Origin: Nocardia sp. NRRL S-836
GTDB lineage: Bacteria > Actinomycetota > Actinomycetes > Mycobacteriales > Pseudonocardiaceae
DNA: 64,000 nucleotides
Assembly: GCF_001279525.1 (NCBI RefSeq)
Contig: NZ_LGDY01000001.1
Coordinates: forward strand, 124,001-188,000
Reading direction: 5' to 3'
A program made the position numbers and the translations under genes. Below are positions 50,391 through 58,361 of this stretch, one piece after another. The notes under the pieces were generated by a model. The model searched no databases. It had not been told where the DNA came from and saw only the letters and a list, made by a program, of their open reading frames with translations. Position 1 is the stretch's first letter, and each line of letters begins with the position of its first letter.

Positions 50391-50531
50391 GACCGTCTCC
50401 TTGTGGGAATGCGGGGTTGTACGAGGGGGTGAATGAGAGGGGAAAAATGTCCGTGAGGGCTACTCAGGGTGAGGTCCCCCACATGGAGCCACGACTTCGC
50501 GTGACCCGGTGACTACAGTGGTTGGTTCCTG

Positions 50532-51812
50532 ATGGTGTTCGGTGGGGGTGGCAGCGTGCCTTGGCTCGACCCGCGCCGGTGGAAGCTATGGTCCCTTCCT
50601 CCTGTCGTGCTGACCTACGTCGTGACGATTGCCGTGACGGCGGCACTCGTCACGCTCGCAACCGCACGGCTTACCCCTGTCGAGGCGCGCCACTGGACGT
50701 GGTTCGCGGCACTGGCTGTAGCCGCTCTGGTCCACCTGGAGGCGGCGCGTGGCATCGAGCGCATCCGTGAGATCTCCGTGGAGGGTGCCCCTCACGCGCA
50801 GATGCAGTCGGTGTGGCAGTTCGCGGGCGTGCTCGTGCTCCCGATGCCACTGGTCGTCCTGCTGGTCGTGACCATCTACCTGCACGCGTGGCTGCGGGTG
50901 TACAAACGCCGGGCGGTGCTCTACCGGAAACTGTTCTCCGCCGCCACTGTCATACTTGGATGTGCCGCAGCGCAATGGGTGCTGCACATGTTCTCGGCGT
51001 CGGATCCGTCTGATCTGGACGGTCCACGCGGGCTCGTGGCCCTGACCGTCGCCGGGTTCCTGTACTGGTTCGTCAACTACGCGCTGGTCGTGGGCGCGAT
51101 CATGATGACCAACCCGGCCAACCCGCTCAAGACCGCGCTCGGCCACGCCTCCGACGTCCTCATCGTCACCGCGTCGGTCGGCCTGGGCTCCGGCGTGGCC
51201 ATCATCGCGACCGCCCGGCCGTGGCTCACGCCGATGCTGCTGCTGACCGTGCTCGCCCTGCACATGGGCCTGCTGCTGCCGCAGTTCCGCGTCGCCGCGC
51301 GCACGGACTCCAAGACCGGTCTGGTCGACGCGACGTTCTGGCACGACGTCGCCGAACGCGAACTGGCCCGCGCCCGCCGCCTGGTCTCCACCGTCGGCGT
51401 GCTCATCCTGGACATCGACCACTTCAAGGTCATCAACGACACCTACGGCCACCTCGCCGGCGACCGCGTGCTGCGCGCCATCGCCGACGCCGTCAAGCAC
51501 GCCGTGCGCTCCTACGACCTGGTCGGCCGTTTCGGCGGCGAGGAGTTCGCGGTGCTGCTGCCCGGTGTGGGCACCGACGAGGTCCGCGCGACCGCCGAGC
51601 GCATCCGGGTCGGCATCTCCCGCCTGGAGGTGCCCGTGATCGACCGCGGTGGCGTGCCCCGCGTGATCACCGGCCTGACCGCGTCGGTGGGCGCGGCGGT
51701 GTTCCCCGACACCGCCACCGAGCTCAGCCCGCTGCTGCTGGCCGCCGACGAGGCGCTCTACCAGGCCAAGAACACCGGCCGCGACCGCGTGGCCACCGCA
51801 CCGGCGTTCTGA
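50532..51812 (+). CDS. Membrane GGDEF diguanylate cyclase
   Basis: This 426-residue protein has an N-terminal multi-helix membrane part (about 20-250; six or seven helices such as LPPVVLTYVVTIAVTAALVTL) and a GGDEF domain (about 255-420). The active site is FGGEEF, with LILDIDHFKVINDTYGHLAGD. An inhibitory RxxD site, RSYD, lies five residues before GGEEF. It should make cyclic di-GMP with product feedback. ATG 50532 or GTG 50556 is the start, and TACAGT at 50514-50519 is a likely -10 element. It is divergent from the STDWTF peptide gene. Confidence 0.9.
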   Translation: MVFGGGGSVPWLDPRRWKLWSLPPVVLTYVVTIAVTAALVTLATARLTPVEARHWTWFAALAVAALVHLEAARGIERIREISVEGAPHAQMQSVWQFAGVLVLPMPLVVLLVVTIYLHAWLRVYKRRAVLYRKLFSAATVILGCAAAQWVLHMFSASDPSDLDGPRGLVALTVAGFLYWFVNYALVVGAIMMTNPANPLKTALGHASDVLIVTASVGLGSGVAIIATARPWLTPMLLLTVLALHMGLLLPQFRVAARTDSKTGLVDATFWHDVAERELARARRLVSTVGVLILDIDHFKVINDTYGHLAGDRVLRAIADAVKHAVRSYDLVGRFGGEEFAVLLPGVGTDEVRATAERIRVGISRLEVPVIDRGGVPRVITGLTASVGAAVFPDTATELSPLLLAADEALYQAKNTGRDRVATAPAF

Positions 51813-51876
51813 GCCACCGCTCCCCCGGCCGCCGTCGAGCCCGCGAGAGCCCGGCCGTCAGGCGTGCGGGGAACGC

Positions 51877-52719
51877 TCAGGCGTCCAGGAACGCCGCGAT
51901 GCGCCGGGACACCTCGTCGGGCTCCTCGACCCACGGGTAGTGCCCGACGCCCTCGTGCACGCTGAGCGTGACGTCGCTGAACAGCTCCGCGAGCTCCCGG
52001 CAGCGCCGCACCGGCGAGATCGGGTCCTCCCCGCACGCGTAGACCAGGACCGGGTGGTTGAACTCGGTCAGCGCCCGCCGCAGCACACCCGGCACGAACG
52101 CGCCCTCGGCGTTGTAGCCCAGCGCCACCGGGTACTTCCACTGCCCCAGCTCCGCGTTCGCGTGCGCCCGGGCCCGCTCGTCCCACCGCGCGTACAGCAA
52201 CGGCGAGGCCGCCACCCGGTTCTCCACCGAGTCGTCCCCGGCGGCGTTGCGCTCCAGAGCGGTTCTGGCGGCCGCGATCCACGGCCGGTCGCCGCGGGCG
52301 GCGAGGAAGGCGTCCCAGTCGCTCTGCTCCGGCGACAGGCCCACCGAGCGCAACGCCGGGGTGAGCAGCACCAGCTTGCCGATCCGGCCGGGGAAGTCCG
52401 CGGCGTAGCCCATGGCGATGCCCGCGCCCGCCGAGTGGCCGAGCACGTCCACTCGCTCCAGGCCCAGGTGGCGGCGCAGCACCTCCACGTCACGCACGAG
52501 CATGTCGCGCCGGTAGGTGAACGGGTCGGCCGGCTCGTCGGAGGCCCCGGTGCCGCGGTTGTCCAGGATCACCAGACGCCGGTGCCGGTCCAGGCCGCCG
52601 AGCGTCTCCAGGTACTCCGAGGCCCGGCCGGGACCACCCGCGAGCACCAGCAGCGGAGCGCCGGCGCCCACTTCCCGGTAAGCGAGCTGAGTGCCGTCGA
52701 AGGAGGTGAACCGTGCCAT
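51877..52719 (-). CDS. Alpha/beta-hydrolase (proline iminopeptidase-like)
   Basis: This 280-residue enzyme has the oxyanion segment LVLAGGPGRASEYL (HGGPG-like, with Ala for His), nucleophile Ser in VLGHSAGAGIAMGYA (about 101), Asp in YACGEDPISP (about 227) and His in EGVGHYPWVEEP (about 256). The layout is like proline iminopeptidases and related hydrolases. The ATG at 52719 begins MARFTSFDG. It lies only 10 bp from the start of the divergent F420-type oxidoreductase, so their promoters overlap. Confidence 0.88.
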   Translation of the reverse strand: MARFTSFDGTQLAYREVGAGAPLLVLAGGPGRASEYLETLGGLDRHRRLVILDNRGTGASDEPADPFTYRRDMLVRDVEVLRRHLGLERVDVLGHSAGAGIAMGYAADFPGRIGKLVLLTPALRSVGLSPEQSDWDAFLAARGDRPWIAAARTALERNAAGDDSVENRVAASPLLYARWDERARAHANAELGQWKYPVALGYNAEGAFVPGVLRRALTEFNHPVLVYACGEDPISPVRRCRELAELFSDVTLSVHEGVGHYPWVEEPDEVSRRIAAFLDA

Positions 52720-52729
52720 GCTGCACATC

Positions 52730-53194
52730 ATGCCGAAGATCGCCACGACCGACCTCGTCGACCGGCCGCAGCTGCTCGAGTTCCTCCGCCCGCGTCACCA
52801 CGGCGTGCTCATCACCCGCCGCTCCAGCACCGGCGGAGTGCAGGTCTCCCCCGTCTCCTGCGGCGTCGACACCCTGGGCCGCCTCGTCGTGGCGACCTAC
52901 CCGCAGCGCGCCAAGGTCCGCAACGCCCGCCGCGACCCCGCCGTCACGCTGTGCGTGCTCTCCGACGACTGGGACGGCCCCTACGTGCAGGTCGACGGCA
53001 CCGCCGAGGTCCTCGACCTGCCCGAGGCGCTGGAGGACTTCGTCGAGTACTACCGCTGCATCGCCGGCGAGCACCCCGACTGGGACGAGTACCGCGCCGC
53101 CATGCTGCGCCAGGGCAAGGCGCTGATCCGCGTCACGATCGACTCGTGGGGCCCGATCGCCACCGGCGGCTTCCCGCCCGAGCTCGACGCCTGA
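52730..53194 (+). CDS. PPOX-class F420-dependent oxidoreductase
   Basis: This 154-residue split-barrel protein is of the FDOR/PNPOx-like group. Typical parts are FLRPRHHGVLITRRSSTGGVQVSPV, VVATYPQRAKVRNARRDPAVTLCV and VQVDGTAEVLDLPEA. These proteins reduce substrates with F420H2 or flavin. ATG 52730 gives the usual MPKIATTDLV start. ATG 52718 has GGAGG 10 bases upstream and is an alternative that would overlap the divergent gene. Confidence 0.9.
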   Translation: MPKIATTDLVDRPQLLEFLRPRHHGVLITRRSSTGGVQVSPVSCGVDTLGRLVVATYPQRAKVRNARRDPAVTLCVLSDDWDGPYVQVDGTAEVLDLPEALEDFVEYYRCIAGEHPDWDEYRAAMLRQGKALIRVTIDSWGPIATGGFPPELDA

Positions 53195-53215
53195 CCACCG
53201 GGCACGCCGGCGGCG

Positions 53216-53671
53216 CTAGCCGGGTGAGGAGCCCGCGGTCTGGTGGTGGGCGAGCAGCCGGGTGAGCAGGCCGGTCAACGCCTGCCGCTCCCCGGCCCCC
53301 AGCGGCGCGAGCAGCTCGTCCTGCACCCGGTCCAGGGCCCCGTCCAGCACGCGCAGCTGCCGCGCGCCCGCCTCGGTCAGGCTCACGACGTTGCGCCTGC
53401 GGTCGACGGGATCGGGCGTGCGGTCCACCAGCCCCCGCCCGGCCAGCTCGCTCACCGCCGCCACGACATCGCTGCGGTCCATCGTGGACCGGCGGCCCAG
53501 CTCGGCCTGGCTGGCCGGCCCGAACTCCGCCAGCGCCGCCAGCACCCGGTAGTGGTAGCCGCGCGCACCGGCCGCGGCGAACCCCGCGGCCGAGAGCCGG
53601 TGGGCGTGCACGGCGAGCTGGGTGAGCAGCCAGCTGGGCTTCTCGCTCAGCCGGGCCGGGGTCTGTGCCAT
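53216..53671 (-). CDS. MarR-family transcriptional regulator
   Basis: This 151-residue winged-helix protein has recognition region QAELGRRSTMDRSDVVAAVSEL, wing RTPDPVDRRRNVVSLTEAG and dimer helices at both ends. A perfect dyad (53686-53704) lies directly upstream, next to the divergent NTF2-like gene. It probably represses itself and that gene until it binds a phenolic or other ligand. Confidence 0.92.
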   Translation of the reverse strand: MAQTPARLSEKPSWLLTQLAVHAHRLSAAGFAAAGARGYHYRVLAALAEFGPASQAELGRRSTMDRSDVVAAVSELAGRGLVDRTPDPVDRRRNVVSLTEAGARQLRVLDGALDRVQDELLAPLGAGERQALTGLLTRLLAHHQTAGSSPG

Positions 53672-53685
53672 GACCCGATCCTATC

Positions 53686-53704
53686 TCGTTGGCGCGACCA
53701 ACGA
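53686..53704. promoter_or_regulatory. Perfect MarR-type operator
   Basis: TCGTTGG-CGCGA-CCAACGA is a perfect 7-bp-arm inverted repeat 14 bp upstream of the MarR start and 50 bp from GTG 53754. Size and symmetry fit MarR dimers. Confidence 0.7.
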
Positions 53705-53753
53705 AAATCTGTACAGTCGGCCACCCCGACCACAACCAACCCCGAGGACCCCC

Positions 53754-54155
53754 GTGACCACCGACACCGCCGACCGCATCGCCATCATCGACCTCTTCGC
53801 CCGCCTCGCCCACCTGCTCGACGACAAACGCTGGGACGACGCACACACCATCTTCACCACCGACGTCGCCCTCCACTCACCCCGCAACGGCGAGCTCCAC
53901 GGCCTCGACAACGTCATCGCCCACCTGCGCCGAGCCGAAACCCCCGGCGAACACACCCAACACCTCACCACCGACCTGCTCGTCGACATCACCGGCGACC
54001 AGGCCACCACCACCGCACACTCACTCGTCCACTTCTACCGCGACGGCGAACCACCCCACCGCACCAGCGGACTACGCCTCAACTGCACCCTCGTACGCAC
54101 ACCACACGGCTGGCGACTACGCGAATCCCGCACCACCCTCGCCTGGATCCGCTAA
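53754..54155 (+). CDS. NTF2-like (SnoaL-type) protein
   Basis: This 133-residue NTF2-fold protein has RIAIIDLFARLAHLLDDKRWDDAHTIFTTDVALHSP, which is the SnoaL_4 helix pair with a candidate catalytic Asp, then HLTTDLLVDITGDQATTTAHSLVHFYR. It may be a cyclase, isomerase or binding protein. It is divergent from the MarR gene and probably under its control. The codons here and in the next gene use CAC/ACC/CCC much more than the left neighbours. The stop overlaps the VOC gene by 4 bases. Confidence 0.85.
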   Translation: MTTDTADRIAIIDLFARLAHLLDDKRWDDAHTIFTTDVALHSPRNGELHGLDNVIAHLRRAETPGEHTQHLTTDLLVDITGDQATTTAHSLVHFYRDGEPPHRTSGLRLNCTLVRTPHGWRLRESRTTLAWIR

Positions 54156-54799
54156 CCCGCCGACCACGCCCCACCCCACCCCGCCGGCCGCTCCACCAAC
54201 ACGCACTCACCACCACGCGGACCCACGACCGACGCGATCAACCCCGTCGCCACCACCGTCGGCCCCAGCACCACCCGACCATCCAACCCGGACACCCGCT
54301 CACACGCCTCAGCGACACTGTCCACAGCGAAATACACCGACCACCCCGACGACCGCGACGTCACCAACCGGCCCGCCACCGCACGCGGACCACCATGCCG
54401 CTCCGACGTGAACACCGCGAACTCCGCCGACTTCACCTCGACACCCCAGCCCAACGCCGACACCCAGAACCCGTCGTCCGGCCGCTCCCCCATCAACTCC
54501 ACCCAGCACAGCTCACCCGCACGCGGCGGCGGCGCCCACGGACCGTGCAACACCCGCCCCGAATCCACAGAGGACCCCGCACCCAGCTCACGCGGCACCT
54601 CACCACCGAAGAACACGTGCCAGCCCCGGTCCCCCACAACCACCCGGGCCACCAGCCGATCACCCACCCAGCCCGTGAACGACCCGTCCGCATCCGCGAT
54701 CACCGTCCACCCCAGCACACCGGCGAAAAAATCCACCGACAACTCAGGCTCGGCAACACTCAACTCAAGACGACGCACACCACAAGACGACACGGGCAT
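54152..54799 (-). CDS. Two-domain VOC family protein
   Basis: This 215-residue protein has two VOC units, VRRLELSVAEPELSVDFFAGVLGW at the start and ELCWVELMGERPDDGFWVSALGWGVEVKSAEF in the middle, ending GPRGGECVLVERP. The Glu/His metal ligands are partly present. ATG 54799 begins MPVSSCGVRRLELS. The product could bind a drug or act as a dioxygenase or isomerase. It lies immediately 3' of the PAS-GGDEF-EAL gene on the same strand. Confidence 0.82.
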   Translation of the reverse strand: MPVSSCGVRRLELSVAEPELSVDFFAGVLGWTVIADADGSFTGWVGDRLVARVVVGDRGWHVFFGGEVPRELGAGSSVDSGRVLHGPWAPPPRAGELCWVELMGERPDDGFWVSALGWGVEVKSAEFAVFTSERHGGPRAVAGRLVTSRSSGWSVYFAVDSVAEACERVSGLDGRVVLGPTVVATGLIASVVGPRGGECVLVERPAGWGGAWSAG

Positions 54800-54815
54800 C
54801 CCATCAAGGCAGTGA

Positions 54816-56825
54816 TCAGGAGCGCGCACCATCCTCTGCTCCGACCACCCGAGACGACAATGCACCATTCGGCCGCATGCGCTCCGCGTTCACCACATCA
54901 CGCAACGGCACCGGACGCCCCAGGTGAAAACCCTGCCCCACCCGCACACCCAACCGCCGCAACGCCTCCACCTGAGACGGCCGCTCCACCCACTCCGCCA
55001 CCGCCGACAACCCCAGCCCGTTCGCGATCTGCACGATCCCCGACACCAGCACCGCATCCGCGTCGTTGGTCTCGATCCCCTTCACGAACTCACCATCGAT
55101 CTTGATCCCCGTGATCGGCAGATGCTTCAGGTGCACGAACGACCCGAACCCCGAACCGAAGTCGTCCAACGTGATCCGGCACCCGAACTGCCGCAACCGC
55201 GTCGCCAGCGACACCGCCGCATCCAGGTTCGTCACCGCCGCCGTCTCCGTGATCTCCAACCCCAACCGGCCCGGCGCCACCCCCGCACGCCCCAACCGGT
55301 CCAACACGAAATCAGCGAAGTCCGGATCCTCCAACGTCCGCCCCGACACGTTCACGTTGAACCGCAACGCCGAACTCGGCTCCGCCACCAACGCGTCGAT
55401 CGCCGTCGACAACACCCACCGGTCCACCTCCAAAATCAGGTTCGACCGCTCCGCCACCGGCAAGAAATCCGCAGGACCCAGATACGGCTCCTGGTTGTCC
55501 TCCAACCGCAACAACAACTCATGCCCCAGCGTCTTACCCGACGCCAACTCCACCATCGGCATCCCGTACAACGCCAGACCCCCACCCACCAGCGCCTGCC
55601 GCAACCGGTCCAGCACCGACACCCGCTTCACCGTGTCCGCGTAATGGTTCGGCTCGTACACCGTCACCCGGTCCCGACCCGCCGCCTTCGACGCGTACAA
55701 CGCCAAATCCGCGTTCGCCAGCACCAACTCCCACGAATCCCCCGGCCCGTACTCCGCCAGACCCGTGCTCACCGTCATCCGCGCCGGCGTCCCGATCCCC
55801 GCCAGCGGAAAACCCGCCACCGCATCCCGCAGACCATCCGCCACCGCACCCGCGTCCTGCGCCGACACCCCCGGCAACACCACCGCGAACTCGTCACCAC
55901 CCAGCCGCGCGATCAACTTCTCACCCAACCGCGACTGCAACGCCGACGCCAGCATCCGCATCACCCGGTCACCGACCGCATGACCACGCAGATCGTTGAC
56001 ATCCTTGAAGTTGTCCAGATCCAGCACCAGCAACGCACCCGACCCGTTGTTCGCCAGCTCCTTCTCCAACGACCGCGTCAACGCCCGCCGGTTCGGCAAC
56101 CCCGTCAACGGATCCTGCTCCGCCATCCGCACCAGCTCGTCATGCACCCGCGACGACTGCGTCACGTCATGCGCCGTCCCCAACGCACGCAACGGCGTCC
56201 CGGCGTCGTCCACCACGACCTCACCGAAACACTCGAACACCCGCTCCGCACCATCCGGACGCAACATCCGATGCGTGTACGAGAACACCGACCCCGACCT
56301 CAACGCCGCGTCCAGCGTCTCCTCGATCATCGGCAGATCGTCCGGGTGCACCAGCCGCGCGTACATCTCGAAGTCGAACGCCGTCCCCGCCGCGAACCCG
56401 AACATCTCCAGCAACGTGTCCGACCACGTCACCCGGTCCTCCGAGATCGACCACTCCCACGTCCCCATCCGCCCGAGCGCCTGCGCCCGCCGCAACGCGT
56501 CCGCCTCCTGCGTCACCGTCAACTCCCGGTCACGCCACGTCGACACGTCCACGACCTCGTACATCAGGTCATCACCCAGACGACTGCACCGCACCTCAAG
56601 CCACCGCGGCCCCGGCGCCAGCACCTCCCGCGCGGGAGAAGGCACCTCCGGCACCCCCGGCAACAACGCGGGCAACGACCGCCCGTACGCCTGCTCGACC
56701 GGAACACCGAGCACAGCGCCCAACGCGCGGTTGCACCACAACAGGCTCCCGCGCGCATCGGTCACGGCATAGCCGACATCCGCCCGGTCCAGCACCGTGC
56801 GGCAATAGGAGGTCACGCGCGTCAT
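54816..56825 (-). CDS. PAS-PAS-GGDEF-EAL cyclic-di-GMP protein
   Basis: This 669-residue soluble protein has an N-terminal PAS domain (about 1-100; RADVGYAVTDARGSLLWCNRAL), a second PAS/PAC (about 115-235; LGRMGTWEWSISEDRVTWSDTLL), GGDEF (about 240-400; active RLGGDEFAVVL) and EAL (about 415-655; HELLLRLED, FNVNVSG, EITETAAVT, DDFGSGFGSF, IKIDGEF, AEWVER). The EAL motif reads ELL and the AEGVE motif reads AEWVE. No RxxD inhibitory site precedes GGDEF (RLGE instead). It may be bifunctional. The ATG at 56825 is used. Confidence 0.9.
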   Translation of the reverse strand: MTRVTSYCRTVLDRADVGYAVTDARGSLLWCNRALGAVLGVPVEQAYGRSLPALLPGVPEVPSPAREVLAPGPRWLEVRCSRLGDDLMYEVVDVSTWRDRELTVTQEADALRRAQALGRMGTWEWSISEDRVTWSDTLLEMFGFAAGTAFDFEMYARLVHPDDLPMIEETLDAALRSGSVFSYTHRMLRPDGAERVFECFGEVVVDDAGTPLRALGTAHDVTQSSRVHDELVRMAEQDPLTGLPNRRALTRSLEKELANNGSGALLVLDLDNFKDVNDLRGHAVGDRVMRMLASALQSRLGEKLIARLGGDEFAVVLPGVSAQDAGAVADGLRDAVAGFPLAGIGTPARMTVSTGLAEYGPGDSWELVLANADLALYASKAAGRDRVTVYEPNHYADTVKRVSVLDRLRQALVGGGLALYGMPMVELASGKTLGHELLLRLEDNQEPYLGPADFLPVAERSNLILEVDRWVLSTAIDALVAEPSSALRFNVNVSGRTLEDPDFADFVLDRLGRAGVAPGRLGLEITETAAVTNLDAAVSLATRLRQFGCRITLDDFGSGFGSFVHLKHLPITGIKIDGEFVKGIETNDADAVLVSGIVQIANGLGLSAVAEWVERPSQVEALRRLGVRVGQGFHLGRPVPLRDVVNAERMRPNGALSSRVVGAEDGARS

Positions 56826-56888
56826 GATCGTCCGATCACCGGACGTAAGCAACCCGCTACGCCGGTTGGTTCGCTGATTTGCGAACGG

Positions 56889-57218
56889 CTAACGCAGCCG
56901 CTCCAAACCCTTCGCCGACTCCACCAACTCCGCCGCCAACTTGCGCAGCTCCTCGTTCTCAGCACCGTCCTGCGCCGCCGTCACCACATCCTCCGCGGCA
57001 CACCGCAGCTGGAACAAGCGGTCCTGCAAATCCGCCAGCTCGGCCGTGCTGAGCACCACGGCGTCCTCGGGAAGACCACCCCGCTGCAACGCCGCCCGAC
57101 GCTCGTACGCCCGCTGCCGGCACGGCTGAGCACAGTACCTGCGCGGCCGGCCGATCCGACCACTCCCCGGCAACCGCCGCCCGCACCACGCACAGTGCCT
57201 GGGCTCATCCGCCTCCAT
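56889..57218 (-). CDS. Small zinc-finger protein with coiled coil
   Basis: This 109-residue protein has an N-terminal zinc finger (CAWCGRRLPGSGRIGRPRRYCAQPC, C-x2-C and C-x3-C). An acidic helical tail (AELADLQDRLFQLRCAAEDVV, then ENEELRKLAAELVESAKGLERL) can form a coiled coil. ATG 57218 is preferred because GGAG lies 6 bases upstream; an in-frame ATG occurs at 57230. The zinc site and dimer tail fit a nucleic-acid-binding regulator. The gene is probably transcribed ahead of the cyclic-di-GMP gene. Confidence 0.75.
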   Translation of the reverse strand: MEADEPRHCAWCGRRLPGSGRIGRPRRYCAQPCRQRAYERRAALQRGGLPEDAVVLSTAELADLQDRLFQLRCAAEDVVTAAQDGAENEELRKLAAELVESAKGLERLR

Positions 57219-57230
57219 GGAGCGCTCCAT

Positions 57231-57545
57231 GGCGCGCGACGGTAGCGGGTGAGCTGGGCGTGACGTAAGCGACGCGCCACAAACCCCGACGTTCGTAGGT
57301 AACCGGACAGTACCGGTCGTGCGGGTGGTCCGGGCCGGACAACGGGTCACGAGTTTCGTCGGGGCACCTCACGTGCCCCTGAGGTGCCCTTGTCCTGGGC
57401 GTTTGTGTGGTTCTCCTGTTTCCCAGGTGCTGGATTATCGTGCGTGGTTATTTTTAGTCAACACTGAAGTAATAGAGAACAAGAAGAAAGTGGTGCGCCA
57501 CCCACTGTCCACCCCGGAGCCAGGTCCACGAGGCACACTCCCACC
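57231..57545. other. Divergent intergenic region with overlapping hairpins
   Basis: These 315 bp hold no gene. Two overlapping hairpins compete at 57361-57389: GGGGCAC-CTCAC-GTGCCCC (57361-57379), and GGGCACCTCA (57362-57371) with TGAGGTGCCC (57380-57389). A 25-bp motif shared with 61642-61666 lies at 57455-57479. On the minus strand TTGACT and GATAAT spaced by 16 bp (about 57435-57465) would make a strong promoter. Confidence 0.55.
57455..57479. repeat. 25-bp motif, copy 1 (shared with 61642-61666)
   Basis: TTTAGTCAACACTGAAGT followed by AATAGAG. The copy at 61642 differs at two bases. Both lie in intergenic regions between divergent genes and are A/T-rich against the local background. On the minus strand the motif contains TTGACT. 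It may be an operator or a promoter part common to two transcription units. Confidence 0.7.
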
Positions 57546-58307
57546 GTGACCCACCCGTACCTCGCAGGTCCGCGCCCCCGAGCCTTCGCCCACCGCGGCT
57601 GGCACGTCGACGACCTCACCGGCATGGAGAACTCGCTGAGCTCGTTCCGCCGCGCCGTGCAGGAGGGCTACCGCTACATCGAGACCGACGTCCACGCCAC
57701 GAGCGACGGCGAGGTCGTCGTGCACCACGACGACACCCTCGACCGCACCACCGACGGCGCCGGCCGGGTCTCGGAGCTGCCGTGGACCGAGGTGCGCACG
57801 GCCCGCGTGGGCGGCCGCGAACCGATCGCACGGCTGGCGGACGTGCTCGAAGAGCTGCCGGACACGTTCTTCAACATCGACGTCAAGGCCGACAACGCGG
57901 TCGAACCGATCCTCACCGTGCTGCGCAAGGCAAAGGCACTGCAACGCGTGTGCCTGGCCAGCTTCTCGGACAACCGCCTCGCGCGGCTGCGGCGCGCCGC
58001 CGGACCGGACCTGCTGACCTCCATGGGACCGCGCTCCGCGGGCGCGCTGTGGGCGGCCCGTCGCGTCCCGTTCGCCGGACTCGCCGTCAGGGGCCAGGTC
58101 GCCCAGGTACCCCGCAGCCAAGGAAAGCTCACCGTCGTCGACCGCCGATTCGTCGCGGCAGCCCACAAAAGGGCGCTCGAGGTGCACGTGTGGACGATCA
58201 ACGACGAGGCCGACATGCGCGCCCTGCTCGACCTCGGAGTCGACGGCCTGGTCACCGATCGGCCCGACGTCCTGCGCGACGTGCTGCGCTCCCGCGGCGA
58301 CTGGTAA
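57546..58307 (+). CDS. Glycerophosphodiester phosphodiesterase
   Basis: This 253-residue TIM-barrel enzyme has the GDPD motif HRGWHVDDLTGMENSLSSF (catalytic His about 17, Asn), the metal site IETDVHATSDGEVVVHHDDTLDRTTDG and NIDVKAD. The end VWTINDEADMRALLDLGVDGLVTDRPDVL is typical. It has no signal peptide, so it is a cytosolic form. It releases glycerol 3-phosphate and an alcohol. It is followed by an MFS gene 54 bp away. Confidence 0.93.
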   Translation: MTHPYLAGPRPRAFAHRGWHVDDLTGMENSLSSFRRAVQEGYRYIETDVHATSDGEVVVHHDDTLDRTTDGAGRVSELPWTEVRTARVGGREPIARLADVLEELPDTFFNIDVKADNAVEPILTVLRKAKALQRVCLASFSDNRLARLRRAAGPDLLTSMGPRSAGALWAARRVPFAGLAVRGQVAQVPRSQGKLTVVDRRFVAAAHKRALEVHVWTINDEADMRALLDLGVDGLVTDRPDVLRDVLRSRGDW

Positions 58308-58334
58308 CAGGTTGGACAGTCGCTCATCCCACGG

Positions 58335-58361
58335 GTCGGCGGACAAGTACAGTCCGCCGAC
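58335..58361 (+). promoter_or_regulatory. Hairpin/operator abutting the MFS start, with -10 element
   Basis: GTCGGCGGAC (58335-58344), AAGTACA, then GTCCGCCGAC (58352-58361) form a perfect 10-bp inverted repeat ending on the base before ATG 58362. TACAGT (58348-58353) inside it is a good -10 element 8 bases from the ATG. No ribosome site exists, so the message is probably leaderless and the dyad acts in DNA as an operator. Confidence 0.65.

Noticed and set aside
48970..51812. A complete RiPP biosynthetic cluster around the STDWTF peptide
   Set aside because: No radical SAM, ATP-grasp, YcaO, lanthionine or methyltransferase-type maturation enzyme is adjacent. Only an MFS exporter and a diguanylate cyclase flank it, so a modified-peptide role remains a hypothesis.
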